A stretch of 64,000 nt of DNA, taken from NCBI GenBank assembly GCA_051294375.1, contig CM119268.1, forward strand, positions 21,968,010-22,032,009, written 5' to 3'. This DNA comes from Paraspadella gotoi (Eukaryota; Chaetognatha). Positions 34,840-46,345 of this stretch are shown here, piece by piece (positions within the stretch are counted from its first letter, which is position 1; each line of letters begins with the position of its first letter). Below the pieces are notes generated by a model that saw only the letters and a list, made by a program, of their open reading frames with translations, had not been told where the DNA came from and did not search any database. A program made the position numbers and the translations under genes.

Positions 34840-35967
34840 GAAATCTCTCGTGGCCCCGAGTTTATCTCTCCCTCTCCGCCAGTTATTCAGAATCCGTCAG
34901 AGAAAATATAAAGTGGGACATGACATTTCCCCAATCTCTGTCTCTATCTCTCTCTCTCTCTTTTTGCTTCTCTTTCTCGTTGTCCTGCTATCTTTCTCCA
35001 CCCTCCCTCTCTTTCCTTCTTTTCGCCCCTCTCTCTTTTCTTCTCCTTTCTTTATCCTCTCTCCCTCTTTCTAACCCCCTGGGCTCCTCAGTCTCTCTTC
35101 CTTCCTCTCTTTTCCACCCCGTCCCATCATCTCTCCCTTCCCTTCTCTGCCCTTTCCTCACTCCTTTTCCTCCCCTTCCCTTCATCTCTCCCCTTTTCTC
35201 CCTCCTTTTCCCCTCTCGGTCCGTTGTCCCCTAAGGGCGCGGTTAGACTCCATGTGTATTGGAAAGTGAAGGAAAAAAAAAAGAAAGAAAGTTGATGTAT
35301 TGGACAAGTTGTCTGCCTCGTATATATCGAGGGCGCGGAGGGGGTAAATAGACGCCGCAGGTATGGTAAGTAGACACGAGTGGGCGTGTCTTGCTCCAAC
35401 GACTTGTGACCTTCAGAAAAACGTTAAAGCTTCTGAATTTTATCCTTTCTTTTTTTGCCTTCGTCTTTGTATCGGGAGGTTTTCTTGTTTAAATGTGGTT
35501 TGTTTTTTTTGTTGCCAAGAGTAAAACTTTATTTAAAGATTAAAAATCTCACTGTTTTTGTTTTATTTGGATATTTTTCATTTGTTGCTTTTTGTAATTT
35601 TCTTTATGAAAATTACGAGATTACTTGTATTATTACTTCATTTAAATAATTATAAATTTATTTAGGAGAGGGATATGTTAGACCTAAAGGTGTCTTATTT
35701 AATACACAATCTCTAGTTAATAATTACTACAGATCACAGTTTTCATTTTAATATTTCGCGCCATAAATTTACTTTTATTATTAAAATAATTGTGATGAAA
35801 TTCCACCATTTCATTTTACATTCTTTTTCAAATCTCTTTCTTTCTTTCTCTTTTGTTTTTACATTTCTGTTTTACATTTTCTCTTCTCCATCCAATTTTC
35901 TGCTTCCATATTTTCTTTATGACGCTCGGGCATTCACCGGAACCGCGTTTGTTTACTAGGGCTGTTT

Positions 35968-35975
<8 letters not shown>

Positions 35976-36029
<54 letters not shown>
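35976..36029. repeat. (GA)n microsatellite
   Basis: Uninterrupted GA dinucleotides. Other pure tracts are at 37622-37673 (GA), 38758-38840 (CT) and 51723-51781 (GA). Confidence 0.95.
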
Positions 36030-36031
<2 letters not shown>

Positions 36032-36089
36032 GCAGTTTTGAATTCCGACGGAAGGAGAACGCTGTTTCTATTGAGGAAGGAAAAGGAGC

Positions 36090-36895
36090 GTTGTTTTGTT
36101 TGTTTCTTTAAATTTACTTTTGAGGAGCGAATGGTTGTTTTGTTTGTTCTTAAATTACTTTGAGGAGCGATTGTTTTGTTTTGTTCTTTAAATTTTAAAT
36201 TTTGAGGAGCGTTGTTTTGTTTGTTTCTTAAATTTACTTTTGAGGAGCGTTGTTTGTTTGTTTCTTTAAATTTACTTTTGAGGAGCGTTGTTTTGTTTGT
36301 TTCTTTAAATTTACTTTTGAGGAGCGTTGTTTTGTTTGTTTCTTTAAATTTACTTTTGAGGAGCGTTGTTTTGTTTGTTTCTTTTAAATTTACTTTTGAG
36401 GAGCGTTGTTTTGTTTGTTTCTTTAAATTTACTTTTGAGGAGCGTTGTTTTGTTTGTTTCTTTAAATTTACTTTTGAGGAGCGTTGTTTTGTTTGTTTCT
36501 TTAAATTTACTTTTGAGGAGCGTTGTTTTGTTTGTTTCTTTAAATTTACTTTTGAGGAGCGTGTTTTTGTTTGTTTCTTTAAATTTACTTTTGAGGAGCG
36601 TTGTTTTGTTTGTTTCTTTAAATTACTTTTGAGGAGCGTTGTTTTGTTTGTTTCTTTAAATTTACTTTTGAGGAGCGTTGTTTGTTTGTTTTCTTTAAAT
36701 TACTTTTGAGGAGCGTTGTTTGTTGTTTCTTTAAATTTACTTTTGAGAGCGTTGTTTTGTTGTTTCTTTAAATTTACTTTTGAGGAGCGTTGTTTGTTTG
36801 TTTCTTTAAATTTACTTTTGAGGACGTTGTTTTTTTTGTTTCTTTAAATTTACTTTTGAGGAGCGTTGTTCTTTTTGTTTCTTTAAATTTACTTT
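36090..36895. repeat. 39-bp minisatellite, about 20 units
   Basis: The unit contains TTTACTTTTGAGGAGCG followed by TTGTTTTGTTTGTTTCTTTA. Copies differ mostly by one- or two-base indels, more than by substitutions, which could be real slippage or consensus error. A 165-codon open frame across it is an artefact of a unit length divisible by three. Confidence 0.92.
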
Positions 36896-37220
36896 TGAAT
36901 GGATTTGACGTTTAAGTAATCGGTCGCGTTTCTTGTGGTTTTAGCGAATTTACGTAGATGGCGCGGCGATGGCGGATGATCTGAGCGCCGAAATGTAAAG
37001 TGGTTTATAATTTGGTGAATAACGCCGCCTGGCGGCGCTTGTTTCGCTCATGCATATTCGACGCCGACTAACGAGTAAAAACGAACACAAAAGATTTATG
37101 GTGATAATAGTTGAGCCTTAACTTAAGGAAAAAACTGATTTTTTTTGTTTTAGTTTCAAACAATATAAGTAAAACAATATAAGACATCAGCTGTTAAATA
37201 TCAACATTATAAATTGTTAT

Positions 37221-37459
37221 GAAATTGGTACAACCAATATAAAAATTATCCATTCATTTAATAAATAAGCTATCTTGCCCCTGACTTTGGACAGGCTTTG
37301 GTGGTTTAAGGCCTCCATCACTCTTACAAGATAATGACATAGCAGGTCCCTGCAAGCTTTCAATCAAGACTCTCTCACAGTCTCGTTTATTCACTCCCAG
37401 AGTACCTGGCTTCTCTATCAATGAAGTGGTATAATATTTCAAAGAATGTTTCAATTGTA
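37221..37459. mobile_element. Dispersed repeat family C, long copy
   Basis: About 240 bp, closely matched in reverse orientation by 44561-44808. Key words are TTGGTACAACCAATATAAAA, TTTGGACAGGCTTTGGTGGT and AATGACATAGCAGGTCCCTG. No coding sequence or tRNA-like promoter is seen, so it is an unclassified non-autonomous element. Confidence 0.75.
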
Positions 37460-37620
37460 TGAAAAGACCACTCCCTTAAGTATTAGATCGGGGAATGTTT
37501 TTCCTTTATTTATTTTTATTTTTTGGTTCTTTAATCGTTTATTAAGAGTTTATGAAGAGTGGATTCGAATAAATGATTCTATGATTATGAAGTTTGAGGA
37601 AAACAAAAACAGACTGATGG

Positions 37621-37676
<56 letters not shown>

Positions 37677-37851
37677 AAATGACTGATTTAGAGATTGTTA
37701 AAAAGGACTGTGAGCGGTCTTAATTCCACCCTAAGAAATTTAACATTAAATTCTCAATTATATATTAAACCTTTACTCTATTTTCTTAAATAAGATATAA
37801 AAAAGTTTTGTCAATTTTTTTTCTTTTCAAAAGTTTTCTATTTAGGAGAAA

Positions 37852-38753
37852 ATGAGCGTCGTGGAAAAAGATAAGCGAGAGTATGAGGCTCTCGTTAAAA
37901 GGTATGGTTAAGTATCTATAAAACAGGGTATCAACAATACATAGAAAAAATGGAAAGAAAAGAGAGCCCTGGGCCGACGAGGTGACATCAGGTCACTCTT
38001 CTATTTTTAGAATCTGCGAGTTCAACGTGAAGATGAACAATCCTTGGGGGATCAACAAAGATTACGACCCGATGAATCTCATGACCCGGAAAGATCAAGA
38101 AGGAAAAACCGGAGAGACAAAGTCAGTTGACATCAATCGTCATTATCGTCATGGCTTTTTCTGTAAGAGATGATTAATAAATGAGATTGAATTCCTCAAA
38201 CTCATTTACATATTGTAGTAATCTTAATAACTTCGTTTTTATTTTGGATTTTAACATTAGTTCTGTTTTGTTTAGGTTTTTAAGAAGCTAATTATAGTCT
38301 TTATCGATGTTAATTATTAACTATGAATATGAAGATTAGCAATATTATTTATTTCTACGAAATTGTCATTGATAATTTTTGTATTCAAATTCAAAACATT
38401 CTCAGATCAGAGGGGGATTTGCCGCCCTGTCCTGATGAAGATGAGGAGGAGGAGGAAGAGAAGAAAAAGGCGAAAACGAAATGCGAATGCAGGTTTCAAT
38501 TTCCGATTGATTGATTGATTTCTTCATTTTGCTTATTATAAATCCTTCTATATCAATTCGCTTTATGAGTAAATTGGGTCGGAAGATATGGATAGTGCCA
38601 CTAGTGATTAGTGGTTAGTAATTGTTTGCCGAACTGGGCCTTTCTTTGTTTTATTTTAATTAGCTTGTATCATACTTCATCTTTGGTCCGCCTATTTCTC
38701 CCTCTTTTCTCTCGTTCTTTATCTTTTTCTTTCTTGAACTGGACTTCTCTTTC

Positions 38754-38847
<94 letters not shown>

Positions 38848-39360
38848 CATCATTTCCAAGAATCGATTTTTGTTTCTTCGTCTTTTGTTTTTCACTTTTG
38901 TTTTGAGTTGAAAAGAGGGAGAATGATCGTCGTCGTCGCTGTCATCGTCAACGTAGTCGCCGTCGTTGTCATCATCGTTGTCGTCATCTTCGGCTTAGTC
39001 ATTATTATCGTCGCAGTCGCTGTCATTGTTGTCGATATCGTTGTCGTCAACTTCGGCGTCGTCGTCATCGTCCGCACGATAATCGTTCTGCCTTATGGTT
39101 CTTTCATTCACGCGTCTTCTTTGTGTCCGACGTCGTTCAATCTTTTCTCAAAATGATCCATATTTTCTCGGAAAAGAAACAGATGTCGTCTCAGCGTTTG
39201 AGCTCCTGTGTTTAACTTATAACATGCACTACATTTGAAGAATTATAAATCATGAAATGGTAAGAATGATTATTTTGACTTTATTTGTCTTTTTGTAGCA
39301 AAAAATGTTACATGTTTGCGTATTAACTTCACTCTGGAAACAGAAAAAGTAGTAAGAGTA

Positions 39361-39404
<44 letters not shown>

Positions 39405-40906
39405 AATGAGAGAGATTTAGTTTTCACCAAGAAAATGAGAGAGAAACAATAAGAAGAAAGTTGAAAGTCGACTGTAGAGAGTAGAGACTTCATTTATGAC
39501 TTAAATTACGAGCCAATCATTGCCTTAACCTTTCACCTTCACTCAAACACGAGGCCCCCCTAATCCCTATGACCCACACTGGATGCCCCCTGATCACCTT
39601 AAAGCACCAACCTCAGCCCATGATCCCCGACACCTCGACCCCCAGATGCCCTCGACCCGAGATCCACCTTCTCGTCATCGCGGGCATCATTCCTCCTTGT
39701 GTAAAGGAGGAGGAAGAGGAGGAGGAAAAAGACGATGCAGACTGCGAGGAGGTAATGGCATAGGGGGGAGATGGCAATGGATGAGAGGTGATGGCAGAAT
39801 GGCAGTTGAGGCGGTATGGCGATTACCATAAGGGTTGTATAACGCGAGGAAATGGCAAATAAAATGGCACGTCTAAAGATAAATGGAATGGCAAAACTTA
39901 GCGAAACTCAAAAGTTCACGTTTCTACTATTTTAATAATTGAATAATTATATTTATTATTTTTGTTAAATAATAATAATTTAATAATGATTATCATAATT
40001 ATAATAGTTATGATGTTCTTAATCTAGTTCTAAATCTCCGTCAGAAAGCGAAACGCTGTCCGACGTGGACTTTGAAATCGGGAAGCGGATGATCTACGAC
40101 AAAAAGAGAGGAATGACTCCCTGGATATTCGGGTCAGGAATGGGGGGGGAGAGGACATATGTAGCGGGCATTGATCACTGACCAGGTTGAACTGACCAGT
40201 GACCACGTTCAAGTCGTAATTTCCCTTTTCACGGACAAGAGATCACGTTAATAATTTAAGGAAGGACTGTGAGTCTGTGACAGTTTGGACATTTTGGAAA
40301 AACGATCGCGAATTTTATTGATTGAGTCACGAATGATTTTGAGATGTGAAAAAAAAAATACTTTCGACGAGGATGGGATTCGAACCCACGCGTGCAGAGC
40401 ACATTGGATTAGCAGTCCAACGCCTTAACCGCTCGGCCACCTCGTCCCTTACGTGATTATGTATAATCTTTATCATATCGTCATTATCATTATCAGCACG
40501 GAATCACTACTCGGTATTAACATATCAGGAGAGAAACAACAATGAATCAATAGCCACGACTTAGTAAGCACTTAGGAATCACTAAGTAACCACGAAGTAG
40601 TACCCAACATCGCTGCTATAATATTGTATATATCATATAATATATAAAATTAAGAGATTATCAATGACGAATGAACGAATGATTATTGAATCTTTTACTT
40701 TACGATTACACGAGAGTTCGTTCCCGACACATTCTTCCCCCCCCCCTTAAGGTCACGTGCCCGGAATGGTCACCTGCGCCTTCGGCCACAATTGGGGCGA
40801 CGACACTCGAATGGTCCTCAAGAGAACCAAGTCTGACGAAAAGTTTAAGAATGGGAAAAGTTTCGACGTGGAGAGATATTGGAGAGAGAGATCGAAGAGG
40901 AAGTGA
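37852..40906 (+). CDS. Small charged protein, multi-exon, unknown
   Basis: Exons: 37852-37901 (ATG), 38011-38121, 38406-38492, 40028-40132, 40752-40906 (stop TGA). The first four join in phase: MSVVEKDKREYEALVKR, then a segment with NVKMNNPWGINKDYDP, then a Glu-run exon ending TKCEC, then DVDFEIGKRMIYDKKRGM. The last join is one base out for the protein-like frame (GHVPGMVTCAFGHNWGDDTR); a CCCCCCCCCC run just before the acceptor may hide an indel. A separate open segment at about 39544-39751, also ending in CVK-E7-K-DDADC, does not keep phase and may be an alternative or duplicated exon. No signal peptide or membrane segment is seen; family not recognised. The gene ends 8 bases before the N gap. 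Confidence 0.5.
38758..38840. repeat. (CT)n microsatellite
   Basis: Long CT tract in an intron of the small charged gene, followed at about 38924-39080 by GTC/ATC-type simple sequence that creates a spurious valine/isoleucine-rich open frame. Confidence 0.95.
39359..39405. repeat. (GAAA)n microsatellite
   Basis: About eleven tandem GAAA units in an intron of the small charged gene. Confidence 0.95.
40365..40446 (-). tRNA. tRNA-Ser (anticodon GCU)
   Basis: The minus strand folds as an 82-nt class II tRNA. Acceptor stem is GACGAGG/CCTCGTC with G discriminator; D arm TGGCCGAGCGGTTAAGGC; anticodon arm TTGGACTGCTAATCCAA with GCT. A long variable arm (TGTGCTCTGCACG region) is typical of serine, and the T arm is GTGGGTTCGAATCCCAT. 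All stems pair. A run of T on the minus strand (40351-40359) just after the 3' end would terminate RNA polymerase III. There is no encoded CCA and no intron. It sits antisense within the last intron of the small charged gene. Confidence 0.95.
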
Positions 40907-40914
40907 GGGAGGGG

Positions 40915-41130
40915 NNNNNNNNNNNNNNNNNNNNNNNNNNNNNNNNNNNNNNNNNNNNNNNNNNNNNNNNNNNNNNNNNNNNNNNNNNNNNNNNNNNNNN
41001 NNNNNNNNNNNNNNNNNNNNNNNNNNNNNNNNNNNNNNNNNNNNNNNNNNNNNNNNNNNNNNNNNNNNNNNNNNNNNNNNNNNNNNNNNNNNNNNNNNNN
41101 NNNNNNNNNNNNNNNNNNNNNNNNNNNNNN
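40915..41130. other. Assembly gap (216 N)
   Basis: Unresolved bases. The flanks are GA-rich (GAGGGAGGGG on the left, AGGAGGAGAAGGAGGG on the right), so the gap probably covers a purine microsatellite. Confidence 1.
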
Positions 41131-42443
41131 AGGAGGAGAAGGAGGGAAAAGAAGGAAGACTGGAATTGAGGAGAATAGGGAATTGATGACTGATGATGAG
41201 AATAGGGATCGAAAGGAATTGGAAGACTGGATAATTGAAAAGTGAAATTGTATTTAAAATCATATTGAAAAACTTGGGAGAAATAAAACAATAAATTGAT
41301 CATCATGATTCCGTGTCTTTTCTTTGTTTATTCTTATAATTTTAAGTGTTAAATAAATCGCTTAAACATTGAGAAATATTATTTTAAAAAAAGTGAGAAA
41401 TCTTTTTTTCTCAGAAGGAAATTTGTCGCCTTTGATATAAAAAACTTAGAAAAAACTGAAAAAAGAGGCAACGAAAAAAAAACAAAAAAAAACAGAACCC
41501 AAAAAATATCCATTCGTCGGTCAAGGATGATGAAACCTCAAAAATGTAATCAACTTTTTGATAATTATGCTGAGTTTGCTGACCTTTATCTCCTGAGGTT
41601 AATTTTCGCGCCTTTATATCGGAGAGGTGGGGGGCGAATGGAATTCGTAATTTAGTCGTTTGTAACATTTTCCTAACTTTATTCGTTATCAGGACAATTG
41701 TTTTTCTATTTCAAATTTATTACGTTAATGATACAAATATATTTTACCTCATTCTGTATCATGATAAAGATTATTTTTGATTTTGTGTTAGAAAATCAAA
41801 TTAAGAAAATTTGTGTGTCTCAACTTTCTGCGCAGTTTTTTTCTCAAAAAAAGAAAAAAAATATAACAATAAAGGCCATTGTCGTATAAAGGTTAACTCA
41901 AAATATTAATTGAATCATAGTTTTAAGTTTTTGGTGGAAATAAGTGTAAAAATCCGTACTCTCTGATAGCACCGAAAAATGAGGTGCGATATCTTTGAAA
42001 GGGTGTCGTTAAAATCACTAACAAATTTTTATGCCTTTGGTTATATTCTAAGTTTTCATTATCGTCACGACTTCGAATTCTTTGCGTGCGAAATCGTTGC
42101 GTGCGAAATGGCGTCGATTTTCTGGGCGTCAACTTGTTGCGTGCGACTCATAGACGCGAGTGGATCCTGATCTCCTCTGATTGGCTAATTTCTAGCCAAT
42201 CGTTTCTGTGGAATCTTCTGATTATTTGTCGTGTCCTTTTTTTTCATGATTAAGATAAAGTTTTTATCCCTCGACACAAGATGGCGCTCGCCACAAATTA
42301 AAAACACGAATCACTAAGAAACCAAAATGGATAATGGTCCATGATAGACTTTGTATAAACTTTCTTTATTAATCGTTAAATTAAATTATAAATAAATCTT
42401 CCATAAAACTTACATTTTACCGTTCGCATTACTGACGACAAAG
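41131..42443. other. AT-rich intergenic, upstream of ZP-N gene 1
   Basis: No gene is seen. AATAAA words at about 41282-41290 could serve the small charged gene. A promoter-like CCAAT pair lies near the right end. Confidence 0.5.
42179..42201. promoter_or_regulatory. Inverted pair of CCAAT boxes
   Basis: GATTGGCT and AGCCAATC form an 8-bp inverted repeat with a 7-base spacer, about 240 bp before the ATG of the ZP-N gene at 42444. Likely promoter-proximal, from motif and position only. Confidence 0.4.
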
Positions 42444-44903
42444 ATGTTTCCTTACGATCTACGAATTTGTCTTTTTCCTTTAATCTTTTTTTATTTGAAA
42501 ATAAGCGATGAAGGTAAGACAAAGGGTTTTTATTATTGTTAGATTATTTTTAAGTAACTCAGAAAGAATAAAAAGAAAACTCAGTAAATTTACAAAGTTG
42601 TGACATACGAGATAAACGAGTTGAGTTCAAGCGTTAAAATTATAAGATAATATCCGAAGGGTTAAAAAAAGGAAAAAAAACGGTGATTCCAATGTGTTGC
42701 GCCGCAGCGACTTTATTTTCACGTGTATTTCCCTTTGATCACATGATATGATATTACATGACATGAGTAAAAAACTTTCTTAGCCCTTGTATTTATGACA
42801 TGCATTCCTTATACTTATAGTTTTAGGATTTCCTGAAGGCGGTGCTAGCATTCCCTTAGATTAGAGTTTTTTTTCTGTCTTAACAAATGAGCAAATAGAG
42901 GCGAATTATATACATTTTTAACGCAAGTGGTACAGACCGATGGACTGACATACCGACCGACAGACCGACCGAAAAGTGACTTAAAGAGTTGCCCCTCAAC
43001 TAACAAAGCCAAAGAAGGGTAAGTTAATTCGACGAAGATCTTTTACTTCAACTTTCCCAATCCCCAACGCATTCCAGTTACATCCGCCAACCCCCCGCCT
43101 CCCGCTCCCGTCATCGTCTGCCACTTGAACCGAACGGTGACCGTGAGTCTCGACGTCCCGGATCTAATTGGAAACACGCGGAGGTGAAGACGGATTCCGC
43201 GTCGGCGAAATGTAAAAGTAAAACGGAGAAGGAAAGAAATTTGGCTTTCGACATCGACAAGGATTGCAAAATACCGGTAGAGAGTTGTGATTGATTGGTT
43301 TTGATTGATTTCATTTGATTGGTTCGTTTAAATATCGATTTGTTTAATTGTTTAACCGAATTACTTGATTAATGAAATTAGTGGTTAATGACTCGATTTG
43401 ATTTCTGGTTGATTTAATTGATTAGTGGTTAATTTCATCGGGATAATATTGCCGGTTTAATTAATTTCATTAATTGATTGAGTAGATTACCTGTTGGCTT
43501 TAATTTATTTGTTAAAACTGATTCATTGGTTGATGGATTTGATCGAAAAATTAGTTTGCTTAATTGATTGTGTAATATGAATGCTTTTGTGTGATAAGTT
43601 GGTTTGAAATATTGATATCCGACATTCTCACCGTTTGATTGATTTCTTAATTTTGTTATTGTTATTATTGTAAATATTACAATAAGTATAATTAACTCCT
43701 TACCATTAACTTTCCCAGAAAAATGTTTCCTCCAATCGGGCGACTTTTGAAATCTCTATCGTCGTTCGCGAACTATTCACGATTTCCACAGATCAGGACA
43801 CGACATTCGTGATGCACTGCATTGACCCACTCTACTCTGGTCCAGACTGGGAGATGGCCCCTATTCTGAGGTGAGGAAACTGTCCCTGTCCACAGATTGT
43901 TTGAGACAAAACTGTTTTGAAAAGTAAGACAAAATTTGACCGTCACCGTGAAATTTTTTTTTGTTATCTGACTTGCGATTTCTAAGGATGAGGGGCTTCT
44001 TATTATTACTACAATATGCAAATGAGTTTTTGGAACTCGATATTAAATAAAACGAATCAAAAGTTGCTTCCCAACGGATGGACTTATTTTTATTTAAAGA
44101 AATCAACACATTTTACAAATATGTAGAACCGAGACACTGTATGACGGAATAGGAAAATTTATTAATTAATTAATTAATTATTAAATTATTACATTTAACT
44201 CCCCACCAACTTCAGCAAAGACGGTTCCTTCGTCGTCCAACCCGCCGTCGACTCTACCCTCCAATTTCCCTCCACGCTCGTCGCCGTCGTCGTCGTCGCC
44301 GTCGTCTTCCTCGTCGTCCTCATCGTCGTCATCATCGGTGTCGCCTGCGGCTGCCGCTGCGGCGGCGGCGGCGGCGGCTGCGTTGGCGGAAGGCGGTACC
44401 GCAGGAAGACCAGGTCGGGCTGCTGTAGTTTACTCGTTAACGAGTTTGAAAACTCATTAATCATCATGAAATGTTTTTATTCGTTGCACAATGTTTGGAT
44501 AAACATAACAACTACATTGGTAGATAGTATTTTATTAATTCTATTGATACATTTTATTTCTCAATTGTATAGAAATTAAAACATTCTTTGAAACATTATA
44601 CCACTTCATTGATAGGGAAGCCAGGTACTCTGGAAGTGAATAAACTTTACTGTGAGAGTCTTGATTGAAACCTCGCAAGGACTTGCTATGTCATTATCTT
44701 GTAAGAGTGATGGAGGCCTTAAACCACCAAAACCTGTCCAAAGTCAGCAAGAAAGCCTATTTATTGAATGAATGAATAATTTTTATATTGGTTGTACTAA
44801 TTTCATAATATAATTTCAGAGTAAATTTTAATTCCTTCAATTTTCTTTTTTCATTTTCAGACGACGACATCGCAAACCATCGCCCGAGAGAATAAGATAT
44901 TGA
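42444..44903 (+). CDS. ZP-N-only membrane protein, paralog 1
   Basis: Exons: 42444-42513, 43078-43276, 43719-43870, 44216-44413, 44861-44903; about 220 aa. A signal peptide (LRICLFPLIFFYLKIS) is followed by one ZP-N-like module with four cysteines: VIVCHLNRTVTV, SAKCKSK, AFDIDKDCKIP, FVMHCIDPLY. Then come a short stalk (KDGSFVVQP), a span (STLVAVVVVAVVFLVVLIVV), a CGCRCGGGGGGC turn and a basic tail ending RIRY. There is no ZP-C half and no furin-like site. The second exon changes frame once near 43158 (TVSLDVPD to NWKHAEVK). It is one base short of the length needed, exactly where the paralog at 46346 has an intron. A family C repeat lies in the last intron. Confidence 0.78.
44561..44808. mobile_element. 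Dispersed repeat family C, long copy (inverted)
   Basis: Reverse-complement match to 37221-37459 over nearly the whole length (AACATTCTTTGAAACATTAT, TCATTGATAGGGAAGCCAGG, TTTTATATTGGTTGTACTAA). It lies in the last intron of the first ZP-N gene. Confidence 0.75.
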
Positions 44904-46042
44904 AAAAAAAATATTTATACTGTTTGCTTCAACTTATTGTAACTGATTGTTCCTTATTGTTCTTGGTTTCTGTTCATGACCAAAGTTGTATTTTTTTGGA
45001 AATTGTGGTAGTTGTGACTTTTTTGTGATATGTTAAATACACCCTGTGTCCACATTGCTCTGACCTTTTTGCTTCTGGTTTTTGAAATTATAATTATCTA
45101 AATGCGCATTCGTTTTTTAATCAAATTTAAATTAAAAAGGAACGTGGAAAATAATGTATAGAGAAAACCATAAATATTCCCATATGTCTCCATTTTTGGT
45201 ATTGTCCATCAAATACTATTCAACTTAAAAAAAGATAATGTAGCTACAAGGATCAACCCTTGTTGAAAAAAACGAACGCATTAATTAAATAAAACAAAGT
45301 CAAAAACAAGAAATCTTTATGGCGAAAACCTCGCCCCCCCGACACGACAACAAATCTCTGCACGCAAATTGACAAAAGTAGGAATAAGAAGGTAGGTTAG
45401 ATAAAAGAAGCACTCTGATTGGTCCTTCGCAATCACTCGTCCTCCATTCATGGATCTGATTTGAGTCTTCTGTGTAATGACGTCGTACTCCCATGGGCGT
45501 TTCCTAGGAAACTAAAGAAATTTCTTTCTTCTAACATTTGGCTAGTTTTTTGTAAAGAAGAGACAAAGGGAAAAAGAGAGAAATGTATTTAGTGTATTAT
45601 GACAAAAAAAAAGATTAACTGAAGCCAAATATGAGAGAAATCAGATTGATGTAAATATGTACAAACATCGAGGAAAATAGCATTTAAAGTATTCTCAAGT
45701 ATTTTTAAAATAATATCAACTTCAAGAAATCGAAATCTTTTCGCTCGAGTTGATTTTTATATTTTGTTTTGACCGAAGGTGAGTTTATGAGTTTTTCTCT
45801 CAATTTTCTCTCTCATCTGTTTTATCTTTCTCCTCCTATTCTCTTTTTATCTCCTCCCTTCTTCTCTTTATTCTCTTATATCTTTCCTCTACTCTCTATC
45901 TTCTCTCTCTGCCCATCGTCTTTTCATCTTGTCATTTCTTCTTGTCTTTTCATCTTGTCTTTTCATCTTGTCTTTCCATTCTCTCTCGTGGCAAATCTCG
46001 GCCTTGTTTCCGGTTACTCTCTCTCTCTCTTTCTCTCTCTTT

Positions 46043-46082
<40 letters not shown>

Positions 46083-46345
46083 CCAAACTCTCTTCATCTG
46101 TTTCCACTAAATTCTAATTATAGAAAAATTCTCATCCTTTTAATTTCCATCGAATGACTTTTGTCATGAAATTTTTTTTGACACGAATTTGATAAATCAA
46201 GTGTTTTTTTTTTATCGATATAATTTAGATTTTTATAATTAAATATTTATTTTAGTTTGAATTTTAAAAACTTTTAGTATAATAACTAGCTTATTATTTA
46301 TTATTACACATTTTAACACTATAACTCTTTCTTTCTTCCAGTGAA
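44904..46345. other. Spacer between the ZP-N paralogs
   Basis: No gene is seen. AT-rich, with a pyrimidine-rich stretch (about 45790-46080, including (CT)n at 46018-46078) before the second paralog. About 45415-45490 holds an ATTGG box and a TGACGTCG word (CRE-like), which may be promoter elements. Confidence 0.45.

Larger units (their letters stand above)
32724..37851. other. Intergenic, very repeat-rich
   Basis: No gene is recognised. It holds a CCAAT-bearing promoter-like stretch (33030-33150), (CT)n and (GA)n tracts, a complete hAT-like MITE (34532-34839), a pyrimidine-rich stretch (about 34925-35225), a (GA)n tract, a 39-bp minisatellite (36090-36895) and a family C repeat (37221-37459). 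Open frames across the GA and CT tracts are low-complexity artefacts. Confidence 0.55.

Noticed and set aside
36212-36709. 165-codon open frame of repeated F-K-F-T-F-E-E-R units
   Set aside because: Reads through a minisatellite whose unit is a multiple of three; no start context or flanking exon.
38611-39156. 181-codon hydrophobic open frame that looks like a membrane protein
   Set aside because: Built from a (CT)n tract and GTC/ATC simple repeats; no borders or partner exons support it.
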